This document shows positions 42,539 through 52,821 of a DNA stretch of 64,000 nucleotides, in pieces. The stretch covers positions 38,286,619 to 38,350,618 of the forward strand of contig OX031071.1 of the NCBI GenBank assembly GCA_943736015.1. Reading direction: 5' to 3'. Numbering within the stretch: position 1 is the stretch's first letter; each line of letters begins with the position of its first letter. A model generated the notes under the pieces. The model made no database searches, had not been told where the DNA came from, and worked only from the letters and a program-made list of their open reading frames with translations. Position numbers and translations under genes: made by a program. The DNA is from Tridacna crocea (Eukaryota > Mollusca > Bivalvia > Cardiida > Cardiidae).

Positions 42539-43850
42539 TAGCTGACCTGAGCACGAAGTGATCAGAGTGAGCTATTGTGATCACTCACTGTCCGTCGGCG
42601 TCCGTCTTCCGTCTGTCCGTCCGTTCACATTTCTTTGTTTACACTCTAGATAGCATCTACAAATATCAACCAATCACCACCAAACTTGGTCAAAATATAT
42701 ATGACCATAAGATCTCAGATGAGTTCGATTATTGGTTTAATCGGACCAGAAAATCTGATTTATTTGCCCTTGAATTAGAAATATTGCTATATTTCACTTT
42801 GTTTACACTCTAGTATCTACAAATATCAACCAATCACCACCAAACTTGATCAAAATATATATGACCATAAGATCTCAGATGAGTTCGATTATTGGTCTAA
42901 TCGGACCAGAACATCTGAGTTATTTGCCCTTGAATTAGAAATATTGCTATATTTCACTTTGTTTACACTCTAGTATCTACAAATATCAACCAATCACCAC
43001 CAAACTTGGTCAAAATATATATGACCATAAGATCTCAGATGAGTTCGATTATTGGTCTAATCGGACCAGAACATCTGAGTTATTTGTCCTTGAATTAGAA
43101 ATATTTTGGATGGGTCGGTGGCCTAGTGATTAACACGTTGGACTACCAATCCGAAGGTCTGGGGATCGAATCTCGGTCTGTTAGGATGCTTTTCAGAGAC
43201 ACCTCGTGTCTCCCACCCAACAAGGGGTGAACTGGTTAGAAACCCAGAGGTAGCCTCGCATGTATCGGTGCTATATACTGAGCATGTAAAAGAACCAAGG
43301 AAATCTATTCGAAAAAGAGCTAGGGTCTGGTACCCGGATTTCCTTGTATACGATTCTTTCTCTCTACTCCAATCTGCGCCTGTCAGATATGCGTATAATA
43401 ACATAGCACATGTACGAGTTGTACATAATTGTCACAAAAAAAAAAAGTTTGAAGGTGAAGGATGACTGTTACATTACTAACACAACCCTGTTAAAAAAAT
43501 CTCAACTGCGAGAAAAATATCCTTCAAAAGAGGAGTGCCACAGTGCTAGTGTGGGAAAATACCTGAGACAACAACAACATATTGCTATATTTCACTTTGT
43601 TTACACTCTAGCATCTACAAATATGAACAAATCAGCACCAAACTTGGTCAAAATATGTATGGCCATAAGGTTTCGGATGAGTTCGATTATGGGTGTAATC
43701 CGACCAGAAAGACTGGAGTTATTTGAATTAGAAAATTTGCTATATCTGACTATATTTACACTCCAGCATCTACAATTTTTAACATATCAGCACTCAACTG
43801 GGCCAAAATATATATAACCATAAGATTTCAGATGAATTCTATTATGGGTC
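42539..43850 (-). mobile_element. Pearl/Helentron-like element, reversed, with SINE inside
   Basis: Opens AGCTGACCTGAGCACGAAGT (the reversed 3' end), then GTCCGTCGGCGTCCGTC. Three to four 158-bp units follow (CAACCAATCACCACCAAACT at 42666, 42824 and 42983), the series resuming after an insertion at 43108-43578. Units 1-3 are nearly identical, implying recent expansion. Confidence 0.75.
43108..43578 (+). mobile_element. tRNA-derived SINE inserted in a tandem-repeat unit
   Basis: Head GGTGGCCTAGTGATTAACAC (box A), GGGGATCGAATCTCGG (box B), body GAGCATGTAAAAGAACCAAG and an A11 tail near 43436. It splits the host unit between AGAAATATT and ATATTGCTATATTTC. About 130 bp of further inserted sequence lies after the A tail. 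Confidence 0.7.
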
Positions 43851-43858
43851 TCATTAGA

Positions 43859-43975
43859 GTTCTCATTTCTGTTGTCTCTGCACCTAATCTCATTACAGTC
43901 TTCATCATGGTTGTCTATGTATCTAATCTCTTTATAGTCATCATTTATGTTGTCTCTTTATCTAAGAGTCCTTAT
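43859..43975 (+). repeat. 39-bp tandem repeat, three units
   Basis: Units starting GTTCTCATTTCTGTTG (43859), GTCTTCATCATGGTTG (43898) and GTCATCATTTATGTTG (43937) with exact 39-bp spacing, moderately diverged. Confidence 0.7.
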
Positions 43976-44139
43976 CAAATTTATCTAAATACCTATAATC
44001 ACTTGAGTCCTCATTCTTGTTATATACATTTGATGTTACTTCCGTAGATCAAACCAATGTTTGATTTGATGTTACTTCCGTAGATCAAGCCATTTTTTTC
44101 TTTCCTTTCAAAAATTATTATGCCATTGTTGCATGTATG

Positions 44140-44232
44140 CTTCTTTGTTATTTGTATATAACGATGAACTGCTATGTAGTTCAAGTTGAAACAATAAAGT
44201 TCTGTTCTGTTCTGTTCTGTTATGTTCTGTAT
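44140..44232 (+). mobile_element. 3' tail of a non-LTR retrotransposon with TTCTG repeats
   Basis: GAACTGCTATGTAGTTC hairpin, CAATAAAG, then about five GTTCT units. This layout is typical of LINE 3' ends; it is a different family from the one at 21362. Upstream coding sequence not found. Confidence 0.5.
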
Positions 44233-44239
44233 GTACCCA

Positions 44240-45010
44240 ACAGGGTTCGACATTAAGGCACGTCCGAACGACATTGTCTAGCAAAGAATCGGTTCGGGCT
44301 AACTAGTAGAGACTGCGTCCAGCTAGCCCGAATGGTCTAGTGCAAAAATCGAGACAATAAGTTGAGTGTCAGTTTGAATGCTCGGCATAAGTGACAAAAA
44401 TCGGCCTAAAATGCCGTTCCTCGAAAAAGATCGCGTACATAATTTGTGATTCTGTCGAAAAAGCGACAATTTAGAGACAATTTCTACAGGAAGCCCATCG
44501 CGCATGCGCGGTAGTCAATATTTTCAGTGGAAAAACCAACTCGAACCAAAAATAAATTTAGTAGACCGGTGCCTACGGCCTATTTTTTCGTCAAGAATAT
44601 GTCATAGAATTAACGTGATTTTAATCAAGCAAGAATTACCTACATGTATGTCTAGCTCTTTTACTTGGAATACCGTAGTTTCATTTTCACGACAACCGAA
44701 AATGAGTCGCCAAGATGTTTACATAGACAACGGAGCATGTGGAAAACCTGTCCATATTAACACACATAAAAAAATGCTCGATGCAAAAAGCACGTAGACC
44801 CATGACACAACGCAATGTTCCTTTTGACATTGTCCTATAAGAGTCACTTCAGACGGTCTTTTCAGCTTTTTAATGACTTTAGACAGTAAATTTCCACAGA
44901 TATCTTAATACGATATACCTTTGTGGTGCAAAACATCATTAAATTGATTACTTTACTTCTAGTTTGGAAACAATATTGTCATACTCCCTAATTTCGAAAT
45001 CTTAACCCAA
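44240..45010. other. Dispersed-repeat sequence and spacer left of the Tc1 element
   Basis: 44246-44340 (TTCGACATTAAGGC, ACGACATTGTCTAGCAAAGA, CCAGCTAGCCCGAATGGTCT) matches the two halves around the hAT-like element at 55863-55909 and 57192-57257, and so provides its unfilled target. CCCATGACACAACGC near 44799 also recurs near 56503. No gene. Confidence 0.5.
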
Positions 45011-45286
45011 TATACACTGAGCGCAAGTTCTAACCGATCACTTTCTGAAATTGTATTTTTCAAAAACTACATGGTGTATGAAAGTTTAAATTTGTAAGAA
45101 AGATTTCAAGGTAAATGTCTATCAAATCTCGCCTTTTAAAATTCGAAGTGAATTGCACGTGAGGTAAGATCCAATCACGTGACCGATTCTGATTTTCCGC
45201 CCGTGAAACACCCGTGCACTAAAGCTCTTGCGTGTACACTGTCAGACTTACTGTCTATTAAACACTGATACAGAAAAACAGAAAAC

Positions 45287-46406
45287 ATGGCGAGAATGAC
45301 ACTCGAACAACGAGAGAGGGCCATAGGAATGTTGACGGCAGGAGCCTCCATAAGACAGGTACGTCATCATAGCCAATATTTTTTACAAAATCGATGAAAG
45401 AAAAATTTAAACTGAGTGCAATAGAATTATCAAATTATGCAACCGTAATTTCGTTTAATTTCAGGTTGCTAGAACATTAAACAGGGCATTTTCAACAATT
45501 CAAGCACTGTGGAGAAAATTTACTGTGACCGGAAGTGTACGGGATCTTGTTCGTCGGCCATGGCGAAAGATTACAACACGACGCGAGGACAGATTCATTG
45601 TCGTGTCCCACCCGCGTAACCGTTTTACGTTCCCTGCACTTACTGCTCGGAACATTATCGGCCTTCACAACCGCCCAGTATCATCGTCAACGGTACGCAA
45701 TCGTCTAAAAGACGCTGGATTGAAAGCATACAGGCCGTGTAAGGTACCTAAATTATCGAATCGACACAGACATAACCGCCTTACTTGGGCACGTCAACAT
45801 TTACGTTTTACAAGGGCAGACTGGGCCAATGTTTAATTCACAGATGAAACCAGAATACGTCTTCGTGATGCCGACGGCCGTCAACGTGTGTATCGCCGTA
45901 GGGGAGAGCGTCACGCATAAAACTGTGTCAGGGAAACAGAACTATTCGCTGGAGGATCTGTTATGGTCTTGGGAGGTGTATCATTACATATAAAGACACC
46001 ACCTGTCATCATTAGAGGAAATCTTACAGCTAGAAAATACCAGGACGATGTAATTGTTCCAGCAATCATACCACATATCAGAGCAAACCGTTTTATGTCA
46101 CTGGCTCAAGACAATGCACAATGTCACAACGCAAGAGCTACTCAGGCTTTGCTGGCAGCGCATCATGTCCGACTTGTCCCTTTTCCAGCACGAAGTCCGG
46201 ACCTAAACCCTATTGAACACATCTGGGACTTGTTGAAAAGAAGAGTTCGGGCTCTTCCTCAGCCAGTAAATTTGGGCGCCCTTGAGCAGTTAATTATCAA
46301 TGTTTGGAATGGGGTACGTCAACAAGAAATCCAGCCATTTATTGCATCAATGAGAAGCAGGTATCGAGCTGTCATAAATGCTAACGGTGGACACACGAAC
46401 TACTAG
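45287..46406 (+). pseudogene. Tc1-like DD34E transposase with intron-like gap and two stops
   Basis: The protein would bind the element's ends through two helix-turn-helix units and cut and paste the DNA with a DDE site. ATG 45287 starts MARMTLEQRERAIGMLTAGA; the frame reaches 45358, is interrupted by 106 nt (GTACGT...TTTCAG) and resumes at 45465 in phase 0 with VARTLNRAFSTIQALWRKF. A second helix-turn-helix (SSTVRNRLKDAGLKAYRPC) follows. The catalytic residues are visible: first Asp in FTDE just after a TAA at 45834, second Asp in LAQDN, Glu in SPDLNPIEHIWD with 34 residues between. A second TAA lies at 45918. Both stops are point changes in one continuous frame, so the copy died recently. 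The gap falls inside the first helix-turn-helix and has good splice consensus; most Tc1 genes lack introns. Confidence 0.9.
45359..45464 (+). other. Intron-like 106-nt interruption of the Tc1 transposase
   Basis: GTACGT at the start, TTTAATTTCAG at the end, AT-rich, phase 0. It separates ...GASIRQ from VARTLN..., contiguous residues in related transposases. Confidence 0.75.
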
Positions 46407-46629
46407 TTTTTTGAATACAGACGAGTTTGACTTTTACTTTTGAGATGGGTCTACTTTTTTATGTGCTATTTTTGTATATTTCGGATTTCTGTCGTTAAAT
46501 TTTGAAGATAAACCTCTCAATGAATTATGTTAATTTTGAAATAAAATGTCTCTCGTGATATATCATTTTTTTCCAATTATATGTTAAAGAAACACTGATC
46601 GGTTAGAACTTTTGCTCAGTGTATATAGC

Positions 46630-47125
46630 TCAGGGGGTAAATGTACCCTTCAAATATAAGGCCAGTGGGAACACTGAGATAAGATTACACAAAAAATATT
46701 ATTTTAGACCTTGAGTGAACGCTGGATTCGCGCTGTTGGTTTCTGTTTGATCCGGAGGAAAATGTCATGTTTTCTCTGACAGTTTAATAAACTGAAGATA
46801 TATAAAAGGATCTGATAACATATTATATCACAATGGTTTTGTCCTTGTAAACTCATATTCTGGTATTATTCTGAACCTAAGTTAGACTAGAATGTGTGTC
46901 TGATCCTGCTTTCAAAATGGGTAAAATCGTACTTGAAATAATCTAACGGAGAGACATTAATTGATCATTACTAAACATGACATGGTCCTTTTTTCACAAT
47001 TGTTGTATATTAACAAGGAATTTCGATCCATTTTATACTTTTCTTCATTCTACAAAACTGGTCTAGTAGAAATCTGTAGTGGTCTAGTAAAAATTTCAAA
47101 TTACTGGTCCACTGGTCTAGTTGAA
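46630..47125. other. Unassigned spacer
   Basis: A CTGGTCTAGT motif recurs several times near 47065-47120. No gene recognised. Confidence 0.4.
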
Positions 47126-48640
47126 AACAAGAGGGCCAAGATGGCCCTGGATCGCTCACCTGAATTTCTGGGAGAACCATAGCCATTTCTTTCAAAATGT
47201 AATCAACCATTTCAGAGAAGTAGAATTTATGAGAATGTCTTCATGTCTGTATAGTTTAAATAGCCCACAGCCATCAGAGCCATGTCTCTTGATGGATCAA
47301 CATTTCTAGAGCAATTTTTGAGAAGGGTTAGCCAAGAAACATTTCTGTGAAAAAATTTCAAAATCTGATCAGCCGTCTCAGAGAAAAATAATTTCTTCAT
47401 GGCCAAATTGTGCAAGTAGCCCCCATTCACCAGAGCCATGTGTCTAGATAAATCAGCATTTTGCGAACAATTTTTGAAAAGGGTTACCAAAGGAACATTT
47501 CTTTGAGATTATTAAAAAATCTGATCAGCCGTTTCAGAGAAAAAGAATTTTTAAGAATTTCTTTATGGCCAAATAGTGCAAGAAGTCCCCATTCACCAGA
47601 GCCATGTTTCTTGATGCATCAAAATTACATAAACAATTTTTAAAAAGGGTCATTGAAGGAACATTTCTGTGAAATTATTTCAAAATATGACTGACGGTTT
47701 CAAATGAGAAGAATTTTTAAGAATTTATTTATTTCCCTATAGTGCAAGTAGCCCCCATTCACCAGAGCCGTATTTCTTGACTGATCAAAATTTCGCGAAC
47801 ACCTTTTGGAAAGGGTAATCCAAGGAACATCTTCGTGAAATTATTTCAAATTCTGACCAGCGGTTTCAGAGAAGAAGAATTTTTAAGAATTTCTTAATTT
47901 CCGTATAGTGCAAGAAGCCCCCATTCACCAGAGCCATGCTTCTTGACGGATCAAAATTTCGCGAACAGTTTTGAAAAGGGTCACACAAGGAACAGATCTG
48001 TGAAATTATTTCAAAATCTGACCAGCGGTTTCAGAGAAGAAGAATTTTTAAGAATTTCTGCATTTCTGTATAGTGCAAGTAGCCCCCATTCACTAGAGCC
48101 ATGTTTCTTGACGGATCAAAATTTCACGAACAATTTTTGAAAAAGGTCACCCAAGTAACAATCCTGTGAAATTATTTCAAAATCTGAACAGCGGTTTCAG
48201 AGAAGAAGAATTTTTAAGAACTTCATTTCTATATGGTGCAAGAAGCCCCCATTCACCAGAGCCTTTTTTTTTTTTTTACGGTTCAAAATTGTACGAACAA
48301 TTTTTGAAAAGGGTCACCCAAGGAATATCTCTGTGAAATTATTTCAAAATCTGACCAGCGGTTTCAGAGGTGAAGATTTTTAAAGAATTCCCTAGAAAAT
48401 CCCATTTGGTTGCCATGGCAACCAGAGTTTTTGATGGAATCAAATTCTGTGAACAGTTTTTAAAGAGGACCTCCCAAGGAACATTCCAGCCAAGTTTGGT
48501 CTAAATCGGCCCAGCGGTTTAGGAGGAGGTGATGCTTAAAGAATTGTTGACGACGCACGACGCACTGACGCACGACGGATGACGGGCACCGGGTGATCCT
48601 AAAAGCTCCTCTTGAGCAGGTTGTGCTCAGGTGAGCTAAA
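47126..48640 (+). mobile_element. Complete pearl/Helentron-like element
   Basis: Starts AACAAG with hairpin AGGGCCAAGATGGCCCT, then GATCGCTCACCTGA. About eight units of about 155 bp follow (CACCAGAGCCATGTTTCTTG and AAAAGGGTCACCCAAGGAAC). The 3' domain has GGTTGCCATGGCAACC, GACGACGCACGACG and the terminal CTTGAGCAGGTTGTGCTCAG then GTGAGCTAAAA. The sub-terminal GCTCACCTGA at the head and TCAGGTGAGC at the tail are exact complements. No coding sequence. The last 1.5 units and the 3' domain closely match 24213-25182. Confidence 0.85.
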
Positions 48641-48743
48641 AATGTTAATGTCAAACCCTGGTACCCAATCTCTTTAGATGGCCATGATTTCAATGGTTCT
48701 TAAAAATTGATTATATTGTACGATATTTGACGGATGGCTAAGT

Positions 48744-48980
48744 AAATGAACTCGTTACCAGACGACAAAATTTTAGGTTTGTCCAAATCAAAAACATTTT
48801 CTGACAAAAAAAAAAATAAAAGTGACTGAAAATTTGATTATTTTTTTGCAGGATAGAAAACATTGTGGGAAAGGGAGAAAATGCTGATTTTTCTCAGCAT
48901 GTTCTCCTTTTCTCACAATGTTTTCTAAAGGCTTCTTTCTCAGGGTCGTCAAAAGTAATGATTGTGTGGTAATGGGTTAA
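48744..48980 (+). mobile_element. TTAA-MITE copy
   Basis: Left end AATGAACTCGTTACCAGACG (TTAA mutated), right end TTGTGTGGTAATGGGTTAA. The hairpin is slightly altered at the loop (GCTGATTTTTCTCAGC). Confidence 0.88.
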
Positions 48981-49165
48981 AGTGTCTGTTGAACACATTT
49001 CGGTTAAAAACATCTCAATATCAATTAAGTTTAAAAAACATATTTATTTAACATCGATTGAAAAACAAGCTTTTACAACTTAAATCTCTCTCGATTCTGC
49101 TTCCTGGGAACTACACGAGTACTCGCGCTGGATGTGTTAGTCAATGAAAGATCCCAAAGTTGAAA

Positions 49166-49236
49166 CCCGCTCCTGGGTCTTGAACTCGGGTCCCTTTGGT
49201 TACGTGGCCGACGCTCTACCTCTAAACCACAGATAC
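49166..49236 (-). repeat. tRNA-like sequence, probably SINE head
   Basis: On the minus strand, TGTGGTTTAGAGGTAGAGCG (box A) and GACCCGAGTTCAAGACCC (box B) at tRNA-like spacing. The arms do not form a complete cloverleaf by eye. Confidence 0.5.
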
Positions 49237-49312
49237 CATCAATTAAGCATTAGCCGTTTAATTTTGTCGCTGTCATAAGGGAAATACGCATTTCTACTTT
49301 AAACCTACTTTT

Positions 49313-50884
49313 TATACGCCCGAAGGGTCGTACTATGTTATACCCCCGGTCGTCCGTTCGTCCGTCTGTCTGTCCGTCCGCCCGTCCGTCCGTTAGCAAT
49401 TTCTTGTGTACGCAACTCCTCCTACAGTTTTCATCCGAATTATTTGAAACTTGCCACAATAAATCTCCATGATGTCTACTTGTACACCTGACTCTTAGAA
49501 TTTGGATCGCTGCTTGCGTTCTAAAATCATCTGCCCTTGATTTCTGAAATAACCAACTTTTCACTTTGAATTTTTGTTCATGCCATAACTTCGATATCAC
49601 AAAAGGCATCAACTTGAAACTACATACACTAATAGAACACATTATGGAGAAGTGCAGTGCACATGAACCATAACTCTGCCACCTTTATTTCTGAGTTATT
49701 GCCCTTTAATAATTTTCAGTTTGAATTTCTGTCCAGACGATTACTTCCAAACCATAAAAGCTAATAACTTGGAACTACATACACTGATAGAACACATTAT
49801 GGAGAAGTGCAGTGCACATGAACCATAACTCTGCCACCTTTTTTTTTTTAGTTATTGCCATTTGTTAATTTTCATTTTGAATTTTGTGACCGCCCAGATG
49901 GCTCAGTGGTGAGCATGTCGGACTCATGACCTGGTGGTTGCGAGTTTGATACCCGGTTGAGGCGAACTTTCTTTCCGGCGTATTCTCGCCTCTTACCTCT
50001 GCTGAAGCATGTGAGAAAAGTAGTCGGTGGCTTTGGAAAGAAAGTTGTGTTAGTACCGGTGTGAGAAAGCCAGGAAACACATGTGCGTCACCGACCGCCA
50101 TGATATGACCTTAGCTGTTAAAATGGCGTTAAACCCCAATACAACCAACCAACAATTTTGAACTTTTGTAAATCCCATAACTTCCAAACTATAAAAGCTA
50201 TTAATTTGGAACTTCATACACTGATAAAACACATTATGGAGAAAAGCAGTGCACAACAATCATAACTCCGCTGCTCTTAATTTTTGAGTTATTGCCCTTT
50301 GTTAATTTTCAGTTTGAATTTTTGTGCAGGCCATAACTTCCAAACTATAAAAGCTATTAACTTGGAACTTCTTACATTGATTGAACACATTATGGAGAAG
50401 TGCACTGCACATGAACCATAACTATGCCATCTTTATTTTTTGACTTTTTGCCCTTTGTTAATTTTCAGTTTGAATTTTTGTAAAGATCATAACCTCCAAA
50501 CTTTAAAATCCATCAACTTGAAACTTCAAAGACTAGTAGAACACATTATGAAGAAGTGCATTGCACAAGAACCATAACTGCCATCCTTCCTTTTGAATTA
50601 TTGCCCTTTGTTAGTTTTCACTTTGAATTTCCGTCTGGGCCATAATTTCTAAAATGTAAAAGCTATGATCTTGAACCTTCAAAGACAGATAGAACATCTT
50701 GTGAATAAGAGCAATTCACAAAATTTTAAATGTGTCACCCTTATTGTTTTAGTTGTTGCCCTTTAATATTTTTCACATATCATGGACAATAACTACTCTT
50801 CATTCATGGCCGATCCGTCATATCAACTCATTTCACTGACAAGCCCTTTCGGGCGTATATACGCCGCTCTGCAAAGCTCTTGTG
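49313..50884 (-). mobile_element. Complete pearl-type element, reversed, containing a SINE
   Basis: Low-coordinate end TATACGCCCGAAGGG and high-coordinate end CCCTTTCGGGCGTATA are near-complements. On the minus strand it starts AAGAGCTTTGCAGAGCGG at 50884 and ends in an ACGGACGG tail (49355-49395) with CCGGGGGTATAACATAGTAC. About 157-bp units (AACCATAACTCTGCC, GAACACATTATGGAGAAGTG) fill the core. A SINE at 49887-50153 interrupts one unit. Confidence 0.83.
49887..50153 (+). mobile_element. tRNA-derived SINE, sister of the copy at 30661
   Basis: Head CAGATGGCTCAGTGGTGAGC (box A) and TTGCGAGTTTGATACCC (box B), body GAAGCATGTGAGAAAAGTAG, tail GTTAAACCCCAATACAACCA. AATTTTG flanks both sides (49880, 50154), a short target duplication from the host unit. 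Confidence 0.85.
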
Positions 50885-51370
50885 TTTATATTCCTAAACG
50901 CTTTAAAAGAGCTCTACTATGAATGCTGGAGAAAGCTTCCCCTGGAGAAATCGTTCCCAAACTGCTTGGGGACGATTTCAATCAAATTGTCCCTCAATCA
51001 AATTTTGGAGAAATCGTCCCTAGATCAAAAATTTGCATACAATTTTGCATTTTACGTTCTGTTTGAAAATATTTTTTGAAGGTTTTCTTTACTTTAATCA
51101 TGATTTACTTTGTGTTGCAGTGTCTTGATTCAAAACGGCTATTTGATAACACTGTCATTGTTTAGGCTATACAACAAATTTCACACTGATAGGTTGTTTT
51201 TCATCCCTCTGACGGGTAGCTAACACCTGTAAGATTTTTGTTGTTGTTGTTTGAATTTGATTTCAAACCAATAATGAAATATGTTTTAGCAGTCATTCGG
51301 CCATTCTACGTGATTTTAGCACAAAGATGATGAAGCCACATCTCTCCCTCCCATCTATCTATCTCAACGT
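50885..51370. other. Spacer with GGGACGATTT motifs
   Basis: 50938-51028 repeats GAGAAATCGT-CCC/GGGGACGATTT in both orientations; similar sequence lies near 53558-53625. No gene. Confidence 0.4.
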
Positions 51371-51383
51371 AGGTTCTTGTTTC

Positions 51384-51872
51384 CCCGTGGGGTCCCGGGG
51401 GTTTTTTACTTTATAGAATAGGACCTCGGCCTTTCTCTATGGCATGTCGTAGGAGGCGACTAAAATTAGAGACAAACGGCTGCTTTCCTCGTAATTCGTA
51501 GGATTGCAGCAGGCTGGGTAGTTCTTATTCCAAATCCTATATTTTTTTTCTTGATGTAAATAGGGTTTGGAATGGGAATCAGTTGGCCTGTGGGACCCCG
51601 TGTGGTTTAATCGGGGGTATAAGAATAAACCACTGCAGTCCCGCGATCGTCACATCTGCCATTTCATCTGGCGGAACAAAAGTGACAGCATGCATGTCGT
51701 AAAAGGCGACAAAAGGGGCATCATTTTGTGTTTCATCCATTCCTCATTTATCATGTTTGTCTTATGTTGTTGCACATGTGTGTTATTTTCACCTCGCATT
51801 ATTGTTTACTAAGTAAGTGCGCCCAATATGACCTAAGTTGTCGACGGGCCATAAAACACCATTCATTCATTC
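51384..51872 (+). mobile_element. SINE-like retroposon with 13-bp target duplication and CATT tail
   Basis: Flanked by exact AGGTTCTTGTTTC at 51371-51383 and 51873-51885. It contains GGCATGTCGTAGGAGGCGAC and, again, GCATGTCGTAAAAGGCGACA, with TGCGCCCAATATGACCTAAG and GGGCCATAAAACACC before a CATTCATTCATT tail. Head origin is not determined. Confidence 0.78.
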
Positions 51873-51899
51873 AGGTTCTTGTTTCGTCTATATTGGTTT

Positions 51900-51972
51900 T
51901 TCGTTCTCTCTGTCTCTCTTTCCCTCGCTCCCTCCCTCTGTCTGTCTGTCTGTCTATCTCTCTCTCTCTCTA
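51900..51972. repeat. TCTG/TC microsatellite
   Basis: CTCTCTGTCTCTC, CCCTCCCTC and TCTGTCTGTCTG blocks directly left of the palindromic element. Confidence 0.9.
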
Positions 51973-51977
51973 CACGT

Positions 51978-52821
51978 ATATATATGTCGTAGTCCAAACT
52001 GGAATCCAGGCAGATCCGGAATCTGCCTAGACCAAACTGGAATTTGTCTATAACAAATCAGGATTCCAGTATAGCTAGGTAGCTCTACAATCTGCCTAAA
52101 CCAAATTTTAATAATTTCTCGTTGAATATAGGGCGTCTACACATGAATCATCTTACTTTTAAACGTTAACACCCAATTAAAAGAAATGATTTAATTGAAA
52201 ATACCTCTCAATTGTAAACATAATTAAATCACTATATTTAAAAAAAAATATTAGAAAACAATGCATTTTGATCCACACAATATTTGAATCCTAATTTGGT
52301 CTAGGCAGATTCCGGATCTGCCTAGATTCCAATCTGGCCTACGACATATACATATGTCTAGGCCAGATTGGAATCTAGGCAGATCCGGAATCTGCCTAGG
52401 CCAAATTAGAATTCAAATTTTGTGTAGACCAGAATGCATCGTTTTCTAATATTTTTTTTTAAATATATTAATTTAATTATGTTTACAATTGAGAGGTATT
52501 TTCATTTAAAGCACTTGATATGATTTTTTCCACAAACGCTCTTTTTTCCACCTTTTTTATTAGTACAAAACATTCAACATTTATATTTACTCTGAATTTC
52601 TGACTAAAACTTCTTTTATTTTGGAGTTTACGTTTAAAAGTAAGATGATTCATATGTAGACGCCCTATATTCAACGAGAAATTATTAAAATTTGGTTTAG
52701 GCATATTGTAGAGCTGCAAAGCTAAACTGGAATCCCGATTTGTTATAGACAAATTCCAGTTTGGTCTAGGCAGATTCCGGATCTGCCTGGATTCCAGTTT
52801 GGACTACGACATATATATATG
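51978..52821. repeat. Giant palindrome: two MITEs in inverted tandem
   Basis: The whole interval folds on itself around about 52350 (GACATATACATATGTC). Each half is itself a MITE with about 55-bp inverted termini (ATGTCGTAGTCCAAACTGGA ...; GGCAGATCCGGAATCTGCC box). Copy A is about 51985-52347, copy B about 52353-52812 in the opposite direction. Copy B has about 100 bp (52510-52625) absent from copy A, so the left arm carries a deletion. The AGGCAGATCCGGAATCTGCC box, itself palindromic, occurs four times. Confidence 0.85.

Larger units (their letters stand above)
45013..46623 (+). mobile_element. Tc1/mariner element with near-perfect terminal inverted repeats
   Basis: Flanked by TA (45011-45012, 46624-46625). 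Left end TACACTGAGCGCAAGTTCTA and right end (complement) TACACTGAGCAAAAGTTCTA agree over about 28 bp with two mismatches. Total 1611 bp, as usual for Tc1. It encodes a damaged transposase (45287-46406). Confidence 0.92.

Noticed and set aside
43123-43404. 93-codon minus-strand frame
   Set aside because: Antisense reading of a tRNA-derived SINE.
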